Part shown: piece after piece, positions 1-6,183 of the stretch
Layout: each line of letters begins with the position of its first letter
How positions within the stretch are numbered: the stretch's first letter is position 1
NCBI GenBank assembly: GCA_947628395.1
Contig: CANQZP010000043.1
Coordinates: 1-11,383, forward strand
Length of the DNA stretch: 11,383 nucleotides
Origin: an uncultured Clostridia bacterium
GTDB lineage: Bacteria; Bacillota; Clostridia; TANB77; CAG-508
Direction: 5' to 3'
Position numbers and translations under genes: made by a program
The notes under the pieces: generated by a model
Seen by the model: the letters and a program-made list of their open reading frames with translations, nothing else
What the model was told of the DNA's origin: nothing
Databases searched by the model: none

Positions 1-20
1 TTGTATATCTTCGTAAGAAC

Positions 21-39
21 GGGCGACTACTAGTCGCCC
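21..39. repeat. GC-rich perfect palindrome (8-bp stem, 3-nt loop)
   Basis: GGGCGACT at 21-28 is the exact reverse complement of AGTCGCCC at 32-39, with loop ACT. It stands out as the most G+C-rich stretch in an A+T-rich window. Neither strand has a T-run directly after the stem, so it does not look like an intrinsic terminator for secY. It leads straight into the tandem repeat at 41-123, and its flank CGCCCCTACAT resembles that repeat unit. It is probably part of the same dispersed repeat; its function is unknown. Confidence 0.75.
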
Positions 40-40
40 C

Positions 41-123
41 TACATGTCGCCCCCCACATGTGCCCTACATAATTTCCTACATAATGCCCATATGTCATTT
101 CTACAATTTTTCCTACATAAAGC
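41..123. repeat. Decayed tandem repeat with ~12-nt period
   Basis: Units of the type TACATAATNNCC follow one another. From position 66 the starts are exactly 12 nt apart (66, 78, 90, 102, 114), for example TACATAATTTCC at 66-77, TACATAATGCCC at 78-89 and TACAATTTTTCC at 102-113. Two longer units with more C (41-54, 55-65) precede them. CCTACAT itself occurs at 39, 64, 76 and 112. The array is non-coding: the small open frame across it encodes an isoleucine/phenylalanine-rich string with no ribosome binding site. Bases 124-198 beyond the array are A+T rich and contain only an all-A/T inverted repeat (182-198). Confidence 0.6.
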
Positions 124-198
124 AAAGCTATAAAAAATCAATTATTGTACTGATTTTCATTAATCTGTCCTTATTATTTTTTAATAAAATTTTTATTA

Positions 199-324
199 GT
201 AAACGAAGCAAAATTGGTATATTGCTAGGCAAATTTAATTTAAAATACCGGAAATGTACTTTTGTACATTGAGGATTTTTAAATTAAATTTAACGACGCA
301 AGATGCCGATTTTCATTCGTTTAC
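199..324 (-). repeat. Structured ~120-nt palindromic repeat, copy A (after secY)
   Basis: One long imperfect hairpin of 126 nt. The outer stem GTAAACGAA (199-207) pairs with TTCGTTTAC (316-324). The inner A/T stem 231-246 pairs with 275-291, with one bulge. The core hairpin AATGTAC-TTTT-GTACATT (253-270) is bracketed by CC 248-249 and GG 273-274. Two conserved single-strand-like blocks, 212-231 and 291-311, are 19/20 and 19/21 identical to copy B. Strand is assigned by the asymmetric core: read on the minus strand it is CCTCA-hairpin-TTCCGG, the orientation copies C and D show on the plus strand. The element starts 4 nt after the secY stop codon, so it would be the 3' end of the operon transcript if transcription continues. 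The family is not recognised. Confidence 0.8.
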
Positions 325-328
325 AATT

Positions 329-1654
329 TTACTCTAAGAAGCCTTTATAGTGCCTCATAACTAATTGAGACTCTAATTGTTGCATTGTCTCTAAAGCAAC
401 ACCTACAACGATTAATATTGATGTACCTCCAAAAGCTAAATCAATTGGACCAAATCTCATAAGCATTGGTATAATAGCAATTAAACTTAAGAAAAATCCT
501 CCAAACCATGTTAACTTTCCTAAAATTGAAGCAATATAGTCTGATGTAGGTTTTCCAGCTCTTATTCCTGGAACGAATCCACCATTTTTCTTTATATTAT
601 TTGCTACTTCAGCTGGATTGAATGTAGCATATGTATAGAAGAATGTAAATCCTACTATCAATAATAAATATACTATAGCATTAGCAATTGCATATCCATA
701 TCCTACACCTTGAGATGTAGATGTTGCAATTGAAAATTGATATAATCCTGATAAAAATCCAGTTCCACCAATAGATGATGGTGAAAATATCTGAATAAGC
801 ATTGCAGGGAAAGTCATAAATGATGAAGCAAAGATAACTGGCATTACACCTGCCATAGCAAGTTTTAATGGTATATGAGTATTTTGTCCACCATACATTT
901 TTCTTCCTACAACTTTTTTAGCATATTGTACTGGTACTCTTCTTTCAGCTTGTTGTACAAAAACAACTCCTGCTACAAGAATAATTGCACCTAACAATAC
1001 TCCTAATGCTATTATAAAATTAGTTGTTGTGAATGGTGAAAATGCTAAATTAAATAGCTTTAATGCACCATTTGGTAAACCTGAAATTATACCTACAAAT
1101 ATTAGAATTGAAATACCATTTCCTATTCCTTTACTTGTAATTTGTTCTCCAAGCCACATTAGTATAGCAGTTCCTGCCATTAAGGCTAATACAAATATAG
1201 CTGCTGTTTTGAATCCTGGATTTATAAATACAGATCCTCCACTTTTACTATATGAAATATATATACCTGTAGCTTCTACTGCAGCTAACACAATTGTAAG
1301 TATTTTTGTATAAAAATTTATTTTCTTTCTTCCTTGTTCTCCACCTTCTTTTACAAGCTTCTCTAAAGATGGAATTATCATACCTAATAATTGAATTATG
1401 ATTGATGCTGTAATATAAGGGCTTATAGACATCGCGAATATTGATAATCTAGAAAAAGCTCCTCCTGATATTGTATTTATTAATCCAGTTAAAGTACCTG
1501 TAGCACTCTCAACTTCTTGTTTTAATAGTGTTGAATTTACACCTGGAACTACTACATAACATCCAAATCTAAAAATAACTATTAAAATAAGTGTATAAAA
1601 TATTTTCTTTCTAACTTCTGGTGTCTTAAAAGCGTTTATTATCGTTTTTAACAT
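329..1654 (-). CDS. secY: Protein translocase subunit SecY
   Basis: SecY forms the protein-conducting channel of the Sec translocon in the cytoplasmic membrane, working with SecE, SecG and SecA or with ribosomes. The 441-residue product matches the usual length (about 430-445) and shows ten hydrophobic segments, beginning around residues 18-38. The plug region lies near 58-75 (NTISGGAFSRL). The cytoplasmic loop QQAERRVPVQYAKK is at 234-247, and the C5 loop PGIRAGKPT at 362-370 carries the arginine that in E. coli SecY is needed for SecA-driven export. The start ATG overlaps the rplO stop by one base (TAATG). A GAGGTGG ribosome binding site sits inside the rplO C-terminus, so translation is probably coupled. 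No adk or map gene follows in the 328 nt to the window edge; copy A of the structured repeat does. Confidence 0.98.
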   Translation of the reverse strand: MLKTIINAFKTPEVRKKIFYTLILIVIFRFGCYVVVPGVNSTLLKQEVESATGTLTGLINTISGGAFSRLSIFAMSISPYITASIIIQLLGMIIPSLEKLVKEGGEQGRKKINFYTKILTIVLAAVEATGIYISYSKSGGSVFINPGFKTAAIFVLALMAGTAILMWLGEQITSKGIGNGISILIFVGIISGLPNGALKLFNLAFSPFTTTNFIIALGVLLGAIILVAGVVFVQQAERRVPVQYAKKVVGRKMYGGQNTHIPLKLAMAGVMPVIFASSFMTFPAMLIQIFSPSSIGGTGFLSGLYQFSIATSTSQGVGYGYAIANAIVYLLLIVGFTFFYTYATFNPAEVANNIKKNGGFVPGIRAGKPTSDYIASILGKLTWFGGFFLSLIAIIPMLMRFGPIDLAFGGTSILIVVGVALETMQQLESQLVMRHYKGFLE

Positions 1655-2088
1655 TATACCACCTCAATCTTTCCACCTGCAGCTTCAATTTTCTCTGCGG
1701 CAGATTTAGTAAATCTATTTGCTTTTACAGTTAATTTTTTATCTATTTTTCCTGTACCAAGAACAACAATACCGTCTCTTACTTTACTTATTATTCCTTC
1801 TGAGATTAAAGTATCTGCTGTTACTTCTTCTGCTACTGATTTATTAAGCATTGTTAGAGTTACTTCTGTATATTCTTTTGAATTTATATTTTTAAATCCT
1901 CTTTTTGGTAATCTTCTATATAAAGGTGTTTGACCTCCTTCAAAACCTCTTCTAACTCCTCCACCTGTTCTAGCTTTTTGTCCTTTATGTCCTTTTCCAG
2001 AAGTTTTTCCAAGTCCTGAACCTACTCCACGTCCTACTCTTCTTCTTGTAACTTTTTTTACAGCTGGTTTTAAATCGCCTAATTCCAT
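1654..2088 (-). CDS. rplO: 50S ribosomal protein L15
   Basis: L15 is a late-assembling large-subunit protein that threads a long basic N-terminal arm into 23S rRNA. The 144-residue product has the diagnostic glycine/arginine/lysine-rich segment at about 15-66 (RRRVGRGVGSGLGKTSGKGH, then RTGGGVRRGFEGGQTPLYRRLPKRGF), followed by the globular C-terminal domain ending in EAAGGKIEVV. Length is normal. The start has AAGGAGGTG about 10 nt upstream. The upstream neighbour is rpsE, 51 nt away; in most Bacillota rpmD (L30) would lie between them, but it is missing here. The stop overlaps the secY start by one base. Confidence 0.98.
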   Translation of the reverse strand: MELGDLKPAVKKVTRRRVGRGVGSGLGKTSGKGHKGQKARTGGGVRRGFEGGQTPLYRRLPKRGFKNINSKEYTEVTLTMLNKSVAEEVTADTLISEGIISKVRDGIVVLGTGKIDKKLTVKANRFTKSAAEKIEAAGGKIEVV

Positions 2089-2139
2089 TTTTAGTTTGCA
2101 CCTCCTTTGATTTTATTATATATTTTAGAAACTTTTAAA

Positions 2140-2628
2140 TTATAAAATATCAGCTACTTTTTTACCTCTTTTTTTAGCAACATCTTGAACTGTACTCATG
2201 CTTTTTAAAGCTTCTATTGTAGCATATACTACATTTCTAGGATTATTTGTTCCTATAACTTTAGTTTTTATATCTCTATATCCTGCAAGTTCTAAAACTG
2301 GTCTTACGCTTCCACCAGCAATTACTCCAGAACCTTCAGCACCTGGTTTTAATATAACTGTTGCACTACCAAATTTTCCAACATATTCATGTGGTATTGT
2401 TGTTCCAACAACAGGAACTTCAACTAAGTTTTTCTTAGCATCTTCAATTGCTTTTTTAATTGCATCTGGAACTTCTGAAGCTTTTCCATTTCCAACACCA
2501 ATATGTCCTTGTTCGTCTCCTACAACTACAACAGCACTAAATCTAAAAGTTCTACCACCTTTTACAACTTTAGCAACTCTGTTTATAGCTACTACTTTTT
2601 CTTTTAACTCTTGCACTTCCTTTTCCAT
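2140..2628 (-). CDS. rpsE: 30S ribosomal protein S5
   Basis: S5 binds the small subunit near the decoding and mRNA-entry region and influences translational accuracy. The 162-residue protein has the two expected domains. The N-terminal double-stranded-RNA-binding fold (about 8-72) includes the loop RVAKVVKGGRTFRF at 17-30, where spectinomycin-resistance changes map in known S5 proteins; the loop looks wild type. The C-terminal domain contains the GSGVIAGGSVRPVLELAG segment. Length agrees with the family (about 160-170). The chosen ATG has AAAGGAG 12 nt upstream, a slightly long spacing; no nearer in-frame start exists. It is separated from rplR by 27 nt. Confidence 0.98.
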   Translation of the reverse strand: MEKEVQELKEKVVAINRVAKVVKGGRTFRFSAVVVVGDEQGHIGVGNGKASEVPDAIKKAIEDAKKNLVEVPVVGTTIPHEYVGKFGSATVILKPGAEGSGVIAGGSVRPVLELAGYRDIKTKVIGTNNPRNVVYATIEALKSMSTVQDVAKKRGKKVADIL

Positions 2629-2655
2629 GAAAACAAGTTTCTCCTTTCTTTAATT

Positions 2656-3015
2656 TTAGAATTTAAGTCCACCTTCTCTTGCAGCATCAGCTAATTCTTT
2701 AACTACACCATGATAGATATATCCTCCTCTATCAAAAACAACAGATTCTATACCTTTTTCAATTGCTCTTTTAGCAATTAATGCTCCTAATTCTTTAGCA
2801 GCTTCTTTATTAGATTTTTTTGTTTTTATTTCTTTATCTAATGTTGAAGCACTTACTAAAGTATTTTGTTTATCATCATCAATTACTTGAACATATAAAT
2901 TTGTATTACTTCTAAATACACATAATCTAGGGCAGTTAGCTGTTCCACTTATTTTATTACGAACTCTTTTATGTCTTCTTACTCTTTCTGCTTTTCTATC
3001 TGTCTTAGTAATCAT
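2656..3015 (-). CDS. rplR: 50S ribosomal protein L18
   Basis: L18 binds 5S rRNA and, with L5, attaches the 5S particle to the central protuberance. The 119-residue product shows the basic N-terminal tail (KAERVRRHKRVRNKISGT), the core PRLCVFRSNTNLYVQVIDD, and the closing VVFDRGGYIYHGVVKELADAAREGGLKF (in pieces at about 92-119), which is the most recognisable L18 signature. Length is typical (about 117-122). AAAGGAG lies 10 nt before the ATG. It lies between rplF (24 nt) and rpsE (27 nt), the canonical spc order. Confidence 0.98.
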   Translation of the reverse strand: MITKTDRKAERVRRHKRVRNKISGTANCPRLCVFRSNTNLYVQVIDDDKQNTLVSASTLDKEIKTKKSNKEAAKELGALIAKRAIEKGIESVVFDRGGYIYHGVVKELADAAREGGLKF

Positions 3016-3039
3016 TTATATCTTACTCCTTTCTTGAAA

Positions 3040-3579
3040 TTATTTCTTACCGGCTTTACCCTCTTTACGTCTAATAACCTCTTCAGCATATTTAATACCT
3101 TTACCTCTATATACTTCTGGTGGTCTTTTTGTTCTAACAACTGCTGCTGTTTGACCAACTTTTTCTTTATCAATTCCTTTAACTATTATTTCATTTGGAC
3201 TTGGTACTTCAAAAGTTATTCCTTCTGGTTCTTCCATTTCTACTGTATGAGAATATCCTAGAGTTAAAACTAGTTTTTTACCTTGTTTTTGTGCTCTATA
3301 TCCAACTCCATTTACTTCTAGTTTTCTAGTAAACTCTTCAGTAACACCTTTAACCATGTTATTGATTAAAGTTCTTGTTAAACCATGTAAGCTCTTATTA
3401 AGAGGTTCATCATCTGGTCTTTCAACTTTTATAACGCCATTATCAAGAGATACTTTAATGTTATTATGTATTTCTCTTTCTAATGTTCCTTTTGGTCCTT
3501 TTACAGTAATTTTTTGTCCTTCAATTTTAACTTCTACTCCAGCTGGTACTGTAATTGGATTGTTTCCTATTCTTGACAT
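3040..3579 (-). CDS. rplF: 50S ribosomal protein L6
   Basis: L6 is a two-domain large-subunit protein near the sarcin-ricin loop and the factor-binding site. The product is 179 residues when started at MSRIGNNPITVPAGVEV, the standard L6 N-terminus. This ATG (3577-3579) has GAAGGAGG upstream at good spacing. An upstream TTG at 3615 would add 12 residues, but it overlaps the rpsH stop and lacks a ribosome binding site, so I reject it. The repeat-like beta domains (about 1-80 and 83-179) and the C-terminal RTKRPPEVYRGKGIKYAEE motif are present, and length is normal. A lysine/glycine-rich tail (KEGKAGKK) closes it. Confidence 0.98.
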   Translation of the reverse strand: MSRIGNNPITVPAGVEVKIEGQKITVKGPKGTLEREIHNNIKVSLDNGVIKVERPDDEPLNKSLHGLTRTLINNMVKGVTEEFTRKLEVNGVGYRAQKQGKKLVLTLGYSHTVEMEEPEGITFEVPSPNEIIVKGIDKEKVGQTAAVVRTKRPPEVYRGKGIKYAEEVIRRKEGKAGKK

Positions 3580-3589
3580 TTTAAGGTTT

Positions 3590-3596
3590 CCTCCTT
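3590..3596 (-). promoter_or_regulatory. Ribosome binding site fixing the rplF start
   Basis: On the minus strand this reads AAGGAGG, about 10 nt before the ATG at 3579. It lies between the rpsH stop and that ATG, so it selects the 179-residue L6 rather than the longer TTG-initiated frame beginning at 3615. Confidence 0.85.
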
Positions 3597-3608
3597 CTTT
3601 TAATTTTT

Positions 3609-4007
3609 CTACCAAATATAAGCTAGTACTTCTCCACCTACACCAAGTTCTCTAGCTTTTTTATCTGTCATAATTCCTTTTGAAGTAGAAATTAATGCAA
3701 TTCCTAATCCATTAAGAACTTTAGGTAATTCTTCTTTTGAAGCATATATTCTTAATCCTGGTCTACTAATTCTTTTTAAACCAGCAATTACTTTATTACC
3801 TTTTTCATCATATTTTAAAGTTATTCTTATAATACCTTGTGTATCATTTTTTATTTCTTCAAAAGCTTTGATATAACCTTCATCTAATAAAGTTTGAGCA
3901 ATTGATAATTTCATATTTGATGATGGAACATCAACTGTCTTAAATTTATTACTATTTGCATTTCTTATTCTTGTTAACATATCTGCAATTGGGTCTGTAA
4001 TATTCAT
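3609..4007 (-). CDS. rpsH: 30S ribosomal protein S8
   Basis: S8 is a primary 16S rRNA-binding protein needed for assembly of the central platform of the 30S subunit. In E. coli it is also the translational repressor of the spc operon. The 132-residue product begins MNITDPIADMLTRIRNA and ends STSKGIMTDKKARELGVGGE then VLAYIW, both invariant S8 hallmarks; the STSKG motif is the RNA-binding loop. Length is typical (130-132). AAAGGAGG lies 11 nt before the ATG. The gene ends in TAG. I could not identify a 16S helix-21 mimic in the window that would show S8 autoregulation. Confidence 0.98.
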   Translation of the reverse strand: MNITDPIADMLTRIRNANSNKFKTVDVPSSNMKLSIAQTLLDEGYIKAFEEIKNDTQGIIRITLKYDEKGNKVIAGLKRISRPGLRIYASKEELPKVLNGLGIALISTSKGIMTDKKARELGVGGEVLAYIW

Positions 4008-4061
4008 TTAATTACTTACCTCCTTTTCTTTATTTTTTATATTTTTATTTTTTATTAAAAT

Positions 4062-4247
4062 TTACCAACTAGCTTTTTTAACACCAGGAATCTCACCCTT
4101 ATGGGCTAATTCTCTAAAGCATATACGGCAAATTCCAAATTTTCTAATATAAGCATGTGGTCTTCCACAAATCTTACATCTGTTATATTCTCTTGTCTTA
4201 TATTTTTGATCTCTTTGGCATTTAACTTTTAATGATTTCTTAGCCAT
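4062..4247 (-). CDS. rpsZ: 30S ribosomal protein S14, zinc-binding type Z
   Basis: S14 sits in the head of the 30S subunit and joins late in assembly. The 61-residue product is the short C+ form: CKIC (24-27) and CRIC (40-43) make a four-cysteine zinc site, against about 89-100 residues in cysteine-free S14. An extra cysteine at position 10 is probably not a ligand. N-terminus MAKKSL and C-terminus GVKKASW match Bacillota type-Z proteins. Bacteria with this form often keep a zinc-independent paralog elsewhere for zinc starvation; none is seen here. A GGAG ribosome binding site precedes the ATG. Confidence 0.98.
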   Translation of the reverse strand: MAKKSLKVKCQRDQKYKTREYNRCKICGRPHAYIRKFGICRICFRELAHKGEIPGVKKASW

Positions 4248-4300
4248 TATTTTCTCCTTTCTTTCTTGGATATAGAAAGTCTTTATTAACTTTTAAATTC

Positions 4301-4840
4301 CTAGTTTTTAAAAGGCATTCCTAATAATGATAATAATTCTTTTGCTTCACTATCAGTTTTAGCAGTTGTAACAAAAATTATATCCATACCTCTTATTTTA
4401 TCAATTTTATCATATTCGATTTCTGGGAATATTAATTGTTCTTTAACTCCTATAGAATAATTTCCTCTTCCATCAAAAGATTTATCAGATACTCCTCTGA
4501 AATCTCTAACTCTAGGTAAAGCTACATTAAAGAATTTGTATGCAAAATCATACATTTTATCAGCTCTTAATGTTACTTTACAACCTATTTTAGCACCTTC
4601 TCTTAATTTGAAAGCAGCAATTGATTTTTTAGCTGTAGTAACAACTGGTCTTTGTCCTGTAATTATAGTTAAATCGTTCATCGCATTATCTAATGCTTTT
4701 GGATTATCTTTTAAATCTCCTAATCCAATATTGATTACAATTTTTTCTAATTTAGGAACTTGCATAACTGATTTATATTCAAACTTTTTCATCATAGCTG
4801 GTATAACTTCATTTTTATAAACATCTTTTAATTGTTCCAT
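4301..4840 (-). CDS. rplE: 50S ribosomal protein L5
   Basis: L5 holds 5S rRNA in the central protuberance and contacts the P-site tRNA and the 30S head. The 179-residue product has the usual length. It shows the N-terminal helix (KDVYKNEVIPAMMKKFEYKS), the block LEKIVINIGLGDL near 31-43, the ITGQRPVVTTAKKSIAAFKL segment near 60-79, and the C-terminal EIEYDKIDKIRGMDIIFVTT with GMPF near the end. AAAGGAGG lies about 13 nt before the ATG. It is flanked by rplX (25 nt) and rpsZ (53 nt), as in other Bacillota spc clusters. Confidence 0.98.
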   Translation of the reverse strand: MEQLKDVYKNEVIPAMMKKFEYKSVMQVPKLEKIVINIGLGDLKDNPKALDNAMNDLTIITGQRPVVTTAKKSIAAFKLREGAKIGCKVTLRADKMYDFAYKFFNVALPRVRDFRGVSDKSFDGRGNYSIGVKEQLIFPEIEYDKIDKIRGMDIIFVTTAKTDSEAKELLSLLGMPFKN

Positions 4841-4865
4841 TTGGATTTAAAATCCTCCTTTCTTA

Positions 4866-5174
4866 TTATTTTAATTTAGCTCCGCATTTTTTACAAACAC
4901 GTACTTTTTTATCTTTCTCTATTTCATAACCTATTTTTGTAGGCTTATTGCATTTTGGGCATATAACATTTACTTTGCTACTGCTTATTGCACATTCAGA
5001 TGAAATAATTCCACCTTCTTCACCTTGTTTTCTAGGTTTTACATGTTTTTTTCTTATATTTACACCTTTAACAATTACTTTTTCTTCCTTAGGTATAACT
5101 GTTAGGATTTCGCCTGTTTTACCTTTATCATTTCCAGATAAAACTTGAACATTATCTCCCTTTTTTAATTTCAT
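4866..5174 (-). CDS. rplX: 50S ribosomal protein L24, Cys4 form
   Basis: L24 is an assembly-initiating 23S rRNA-binding protein at the tunnel exit side of the 50S subunit. The 102-residue product carries the KOW motif at the N-terminus (KKGDNVQVLSGNDKGKTGEI, about 4-23) and the GVNIRKKHVKP segment (37-47). Its C-terminal part has CPKC (72-75) and CKKC (94-97), the cysteine-bearing form that probably binds zinc; many other L24 proteins have lost these cysteines. AGAGGTG precedes the ATG by about 8 nt. The 112-nt gap from rplN is unusually long for this operon and holds a stem-loop. Confidence 0.97.
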   Translation of the reverse strand: MKLKKGDNVQVLSGNDKGKTGEILTVIPKEEKVIVKGVNIRKKHVKPRKQGEEGGIISSECAISSSKVNVICPKCNKPTKIGYEIEKDKKVRVCKKCGAKLK

Positions 5175-5206
5175 TTTCTTTTCACCTCTTTACATTTAAA
5201 TAGTAG

Positions 5207-5261
5207 GAGTTGCATGCTATGTAGCTTTTACTGGTTACATACCATGTAACCACTACAACTC
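5207..5261 (-). other. Intergenic stem-loop between rplN and rplX
   Basis: On the mRNA strand GAGTTG (5261-5256) pairs with CAACTC (5212-5207). Inside it a 9-bp perfect hairpin TGGTTACAT-GGT-ATGTAACCA occupies 5252-5232, and GTAG/CTAC can add a middle helix. The structure ends about 17 nt before the rplX ribosome binding site, in a 112-nt gap with no reading frame. There is no U-tract after it, so it is not an intrinsic terminator. It could be an mRNA processing site, a repressor target or a degenerate repeat. It is not a copy of the four-member repeat family described here. Confidence 0.65.
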
Positions 5262-5286
5262 ATCTGTTTTAGTTTTTATATTTTTA

Positions 5287-5655
5287 TTAAAGAACTTCTG
5301 GTGCTAAAGATAATATTTTCATATATTCTTTTTCTCTTAATTCTCTTGCAACTGGGCCAAATATACGAGTTCCTCTTGGTGAACCATCCTCACGAATAAT
5401 AACAGCTGCATTTTCATCAAATTTTACATAAGAACCATCTGCTCTTCTAGCACCTTTTTTACTTCTTACTACTACAGCTCTAACTACTTCACCTTTTTTT
5501 ACAACGCCACCTGGTGTAGCAGTTTTAACAGAAGCAATTATTACATCACCTATTTCAGCATATTTTCTATGTGAACCACCTAAACATCTGATACACATAA
5601 TTTCTTTTGCACCAGTGTTATCAGCTACTTTTAACTTTGTTTGTTGCTGTACCAT
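5287..5655 (-). CDS. rplN: 50S ribosomal protein L14
   Basis: L14 lies at the subunit interface of the 50S, forms intersubunit bridges and is the docking site for the silencing factor RsfS. The 122-residue product matches the near-invariant family length. It starts MVQQQTKLKVADNTGAKEIM and contains the RCLGGSHRKYAEIGDVI segment. The signature KKGEVVRAVVVRSKKGARR is near 52-71 and the GTRIFGPVARELRE block near 95-109. AAAGGAGG lies 9 nt before the ATG; an earlier out-of-frame ATG in the same leader is ignored. It follows rpsQ by 44 nt. Confidence 0.98.
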   Translation of the reverse strand: MVQQQTKLKVADNTGAKEIMCIRCLGGSHRKYAEIGDVIIASVKTATPGGVVKKGEVVRAVVVRSKKGARRADGSYVKFDENAAVIIREDGSPRGTRIFGPVARELREKEYMKILSLAPEVL

Positions 5656-5699
5656 TTAGCCATTCCTCCTTTTTATAAATTTCTAATCTTTATTAGGTT

Positions 5700-5960
5700 T
5701 TATTTTATTACTGCTTTTTCCATTACTTCAACAAGTCTCCATCTTTTATCTTTAGATAAAGGTCTTGTTTCCATTACTTTTACTTTATCTCCAATTTGAC
5801 AAACGTTTTCTTCGTCATGAGCTTTTAATTTATATGTTCTTTTAACAGTTTTCTTATATATTGGATGTCTGACACTGTCTTCTACTCTTACAACTATTGT
5901 TTTATCCATTTTATTAGACTCAACAATACCTATTAATGTTTTACGAAGATTTCTTTCCAT
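5700..5960 (-). CDS. rpsQ: 30S ribosomal protein S17
   Basis: S17 is a primary binder of the 5' domain of 16S rRNA with an OB-fold. The 86-residue product has the expected length and landmarks: RNLRKTLIGIVESNKMDKTI at the N-terminus, the conserved RHPIYKKTVKRTYKLKAHDE at about 32-51, GDKVKVMETRPLSKDKRWRL near 58-77, and a short basic tail. AAAGGAG lies 11 nt before the ATG. Spacing to rpmC upstream is 25 nt, so both are expected on the same transcript. Confidence 0.98.
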   Translation of the reverse strand: MERNLRKTLIGIVESNKMDKTIVVRVEDSVRHPIYKKTVKRTYKLKAHDEENVCQIGDKVKVMETRPLSKDKRWRLVEVMEKAVIK

Positions 5961-5985
5961 TCTTAAGATTTCTCCTTTCTTTAAA

Positions 5986-6183
5986 TTAGTTATTATTTAA
6001 TTCTCTTTTTCTAATTTCTGTTTTTACTCTAGCGATGTCTTTTTTCACTTCTTTTATTTTCATAGGATTGTCTAATCCATTAGTAGCTAAGCTAAATCTC
6101 AATTTAAATAATTCAGATTTTAATTCGCTAAGCTCATTTTCTAGTTCTGGTGAAGACATCTCTTTTATTTTATTCATCTTCAT
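5986..6183 (-). CDS. rpmC: 50S ribosomal protein L29
   Basis: L29 is a small helical-hairpin protein next to L23 at the polypeptide tunnel exit, where trigger factor and SRP dock. The 65-residue product has the two-helix pattern, with ELENELSELKSELFKLRFSL in helix 1 and EVKKDIARVKTEIRKREL in helix 2 around the typical LRFSLATNGLDNPMKIKEV turn. The ATG follows the rplP TAG with no gap. It uses a ribosome binding site buried in the rplP C-terminus (AGGCGGTGA), so translation is probably coupled to rplP. Start at the third codon (also ATG) is possible and would remove two residues. Confidence 0.97.
   Translation of the reverse strand: MKMNKIKEMSSPELENELSELKSELFKLRFSLATNGLDNPMKIKEVKKDIARVKTEIRKRELNNN

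Noticed and set aside
41..123. CRISPR array
   Set aside because: Units are 12 nt and contiguous, with no 25-40 nt unique spacers and no cas genes nearby.
60..272. 70-residue open frame after secY on the plus strand
   Set aside because: No ribosome binding site, hydrophobic low-complexity product, and it runs across the 12-nt tandem repeat and into structured repeat copy A.
199..324. tRNA or tmRNA-like gene suggested by the nested stems of copy A
   Set aside because: No T-loop consensus, no anticodon-arm geometry and no acceptor stem with CCA; the fold is a single long hairpin with internal loops.
1..328. Intrinsic terminator for secY
   Set aside because: The palindrome at 21-39 and the hairpin of copy A both lack a following U-tract on the minus strand; the T/A inverted repeat at 182-198 has no G-C pairs.
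3580..3615. N-terminal extension of L6 starting at TTG 3615
   Set aside because: It overlaps the end of rpsH and contains the AAGGAGG that serves the ATG at 3579, where consensus L6 sequence begins.
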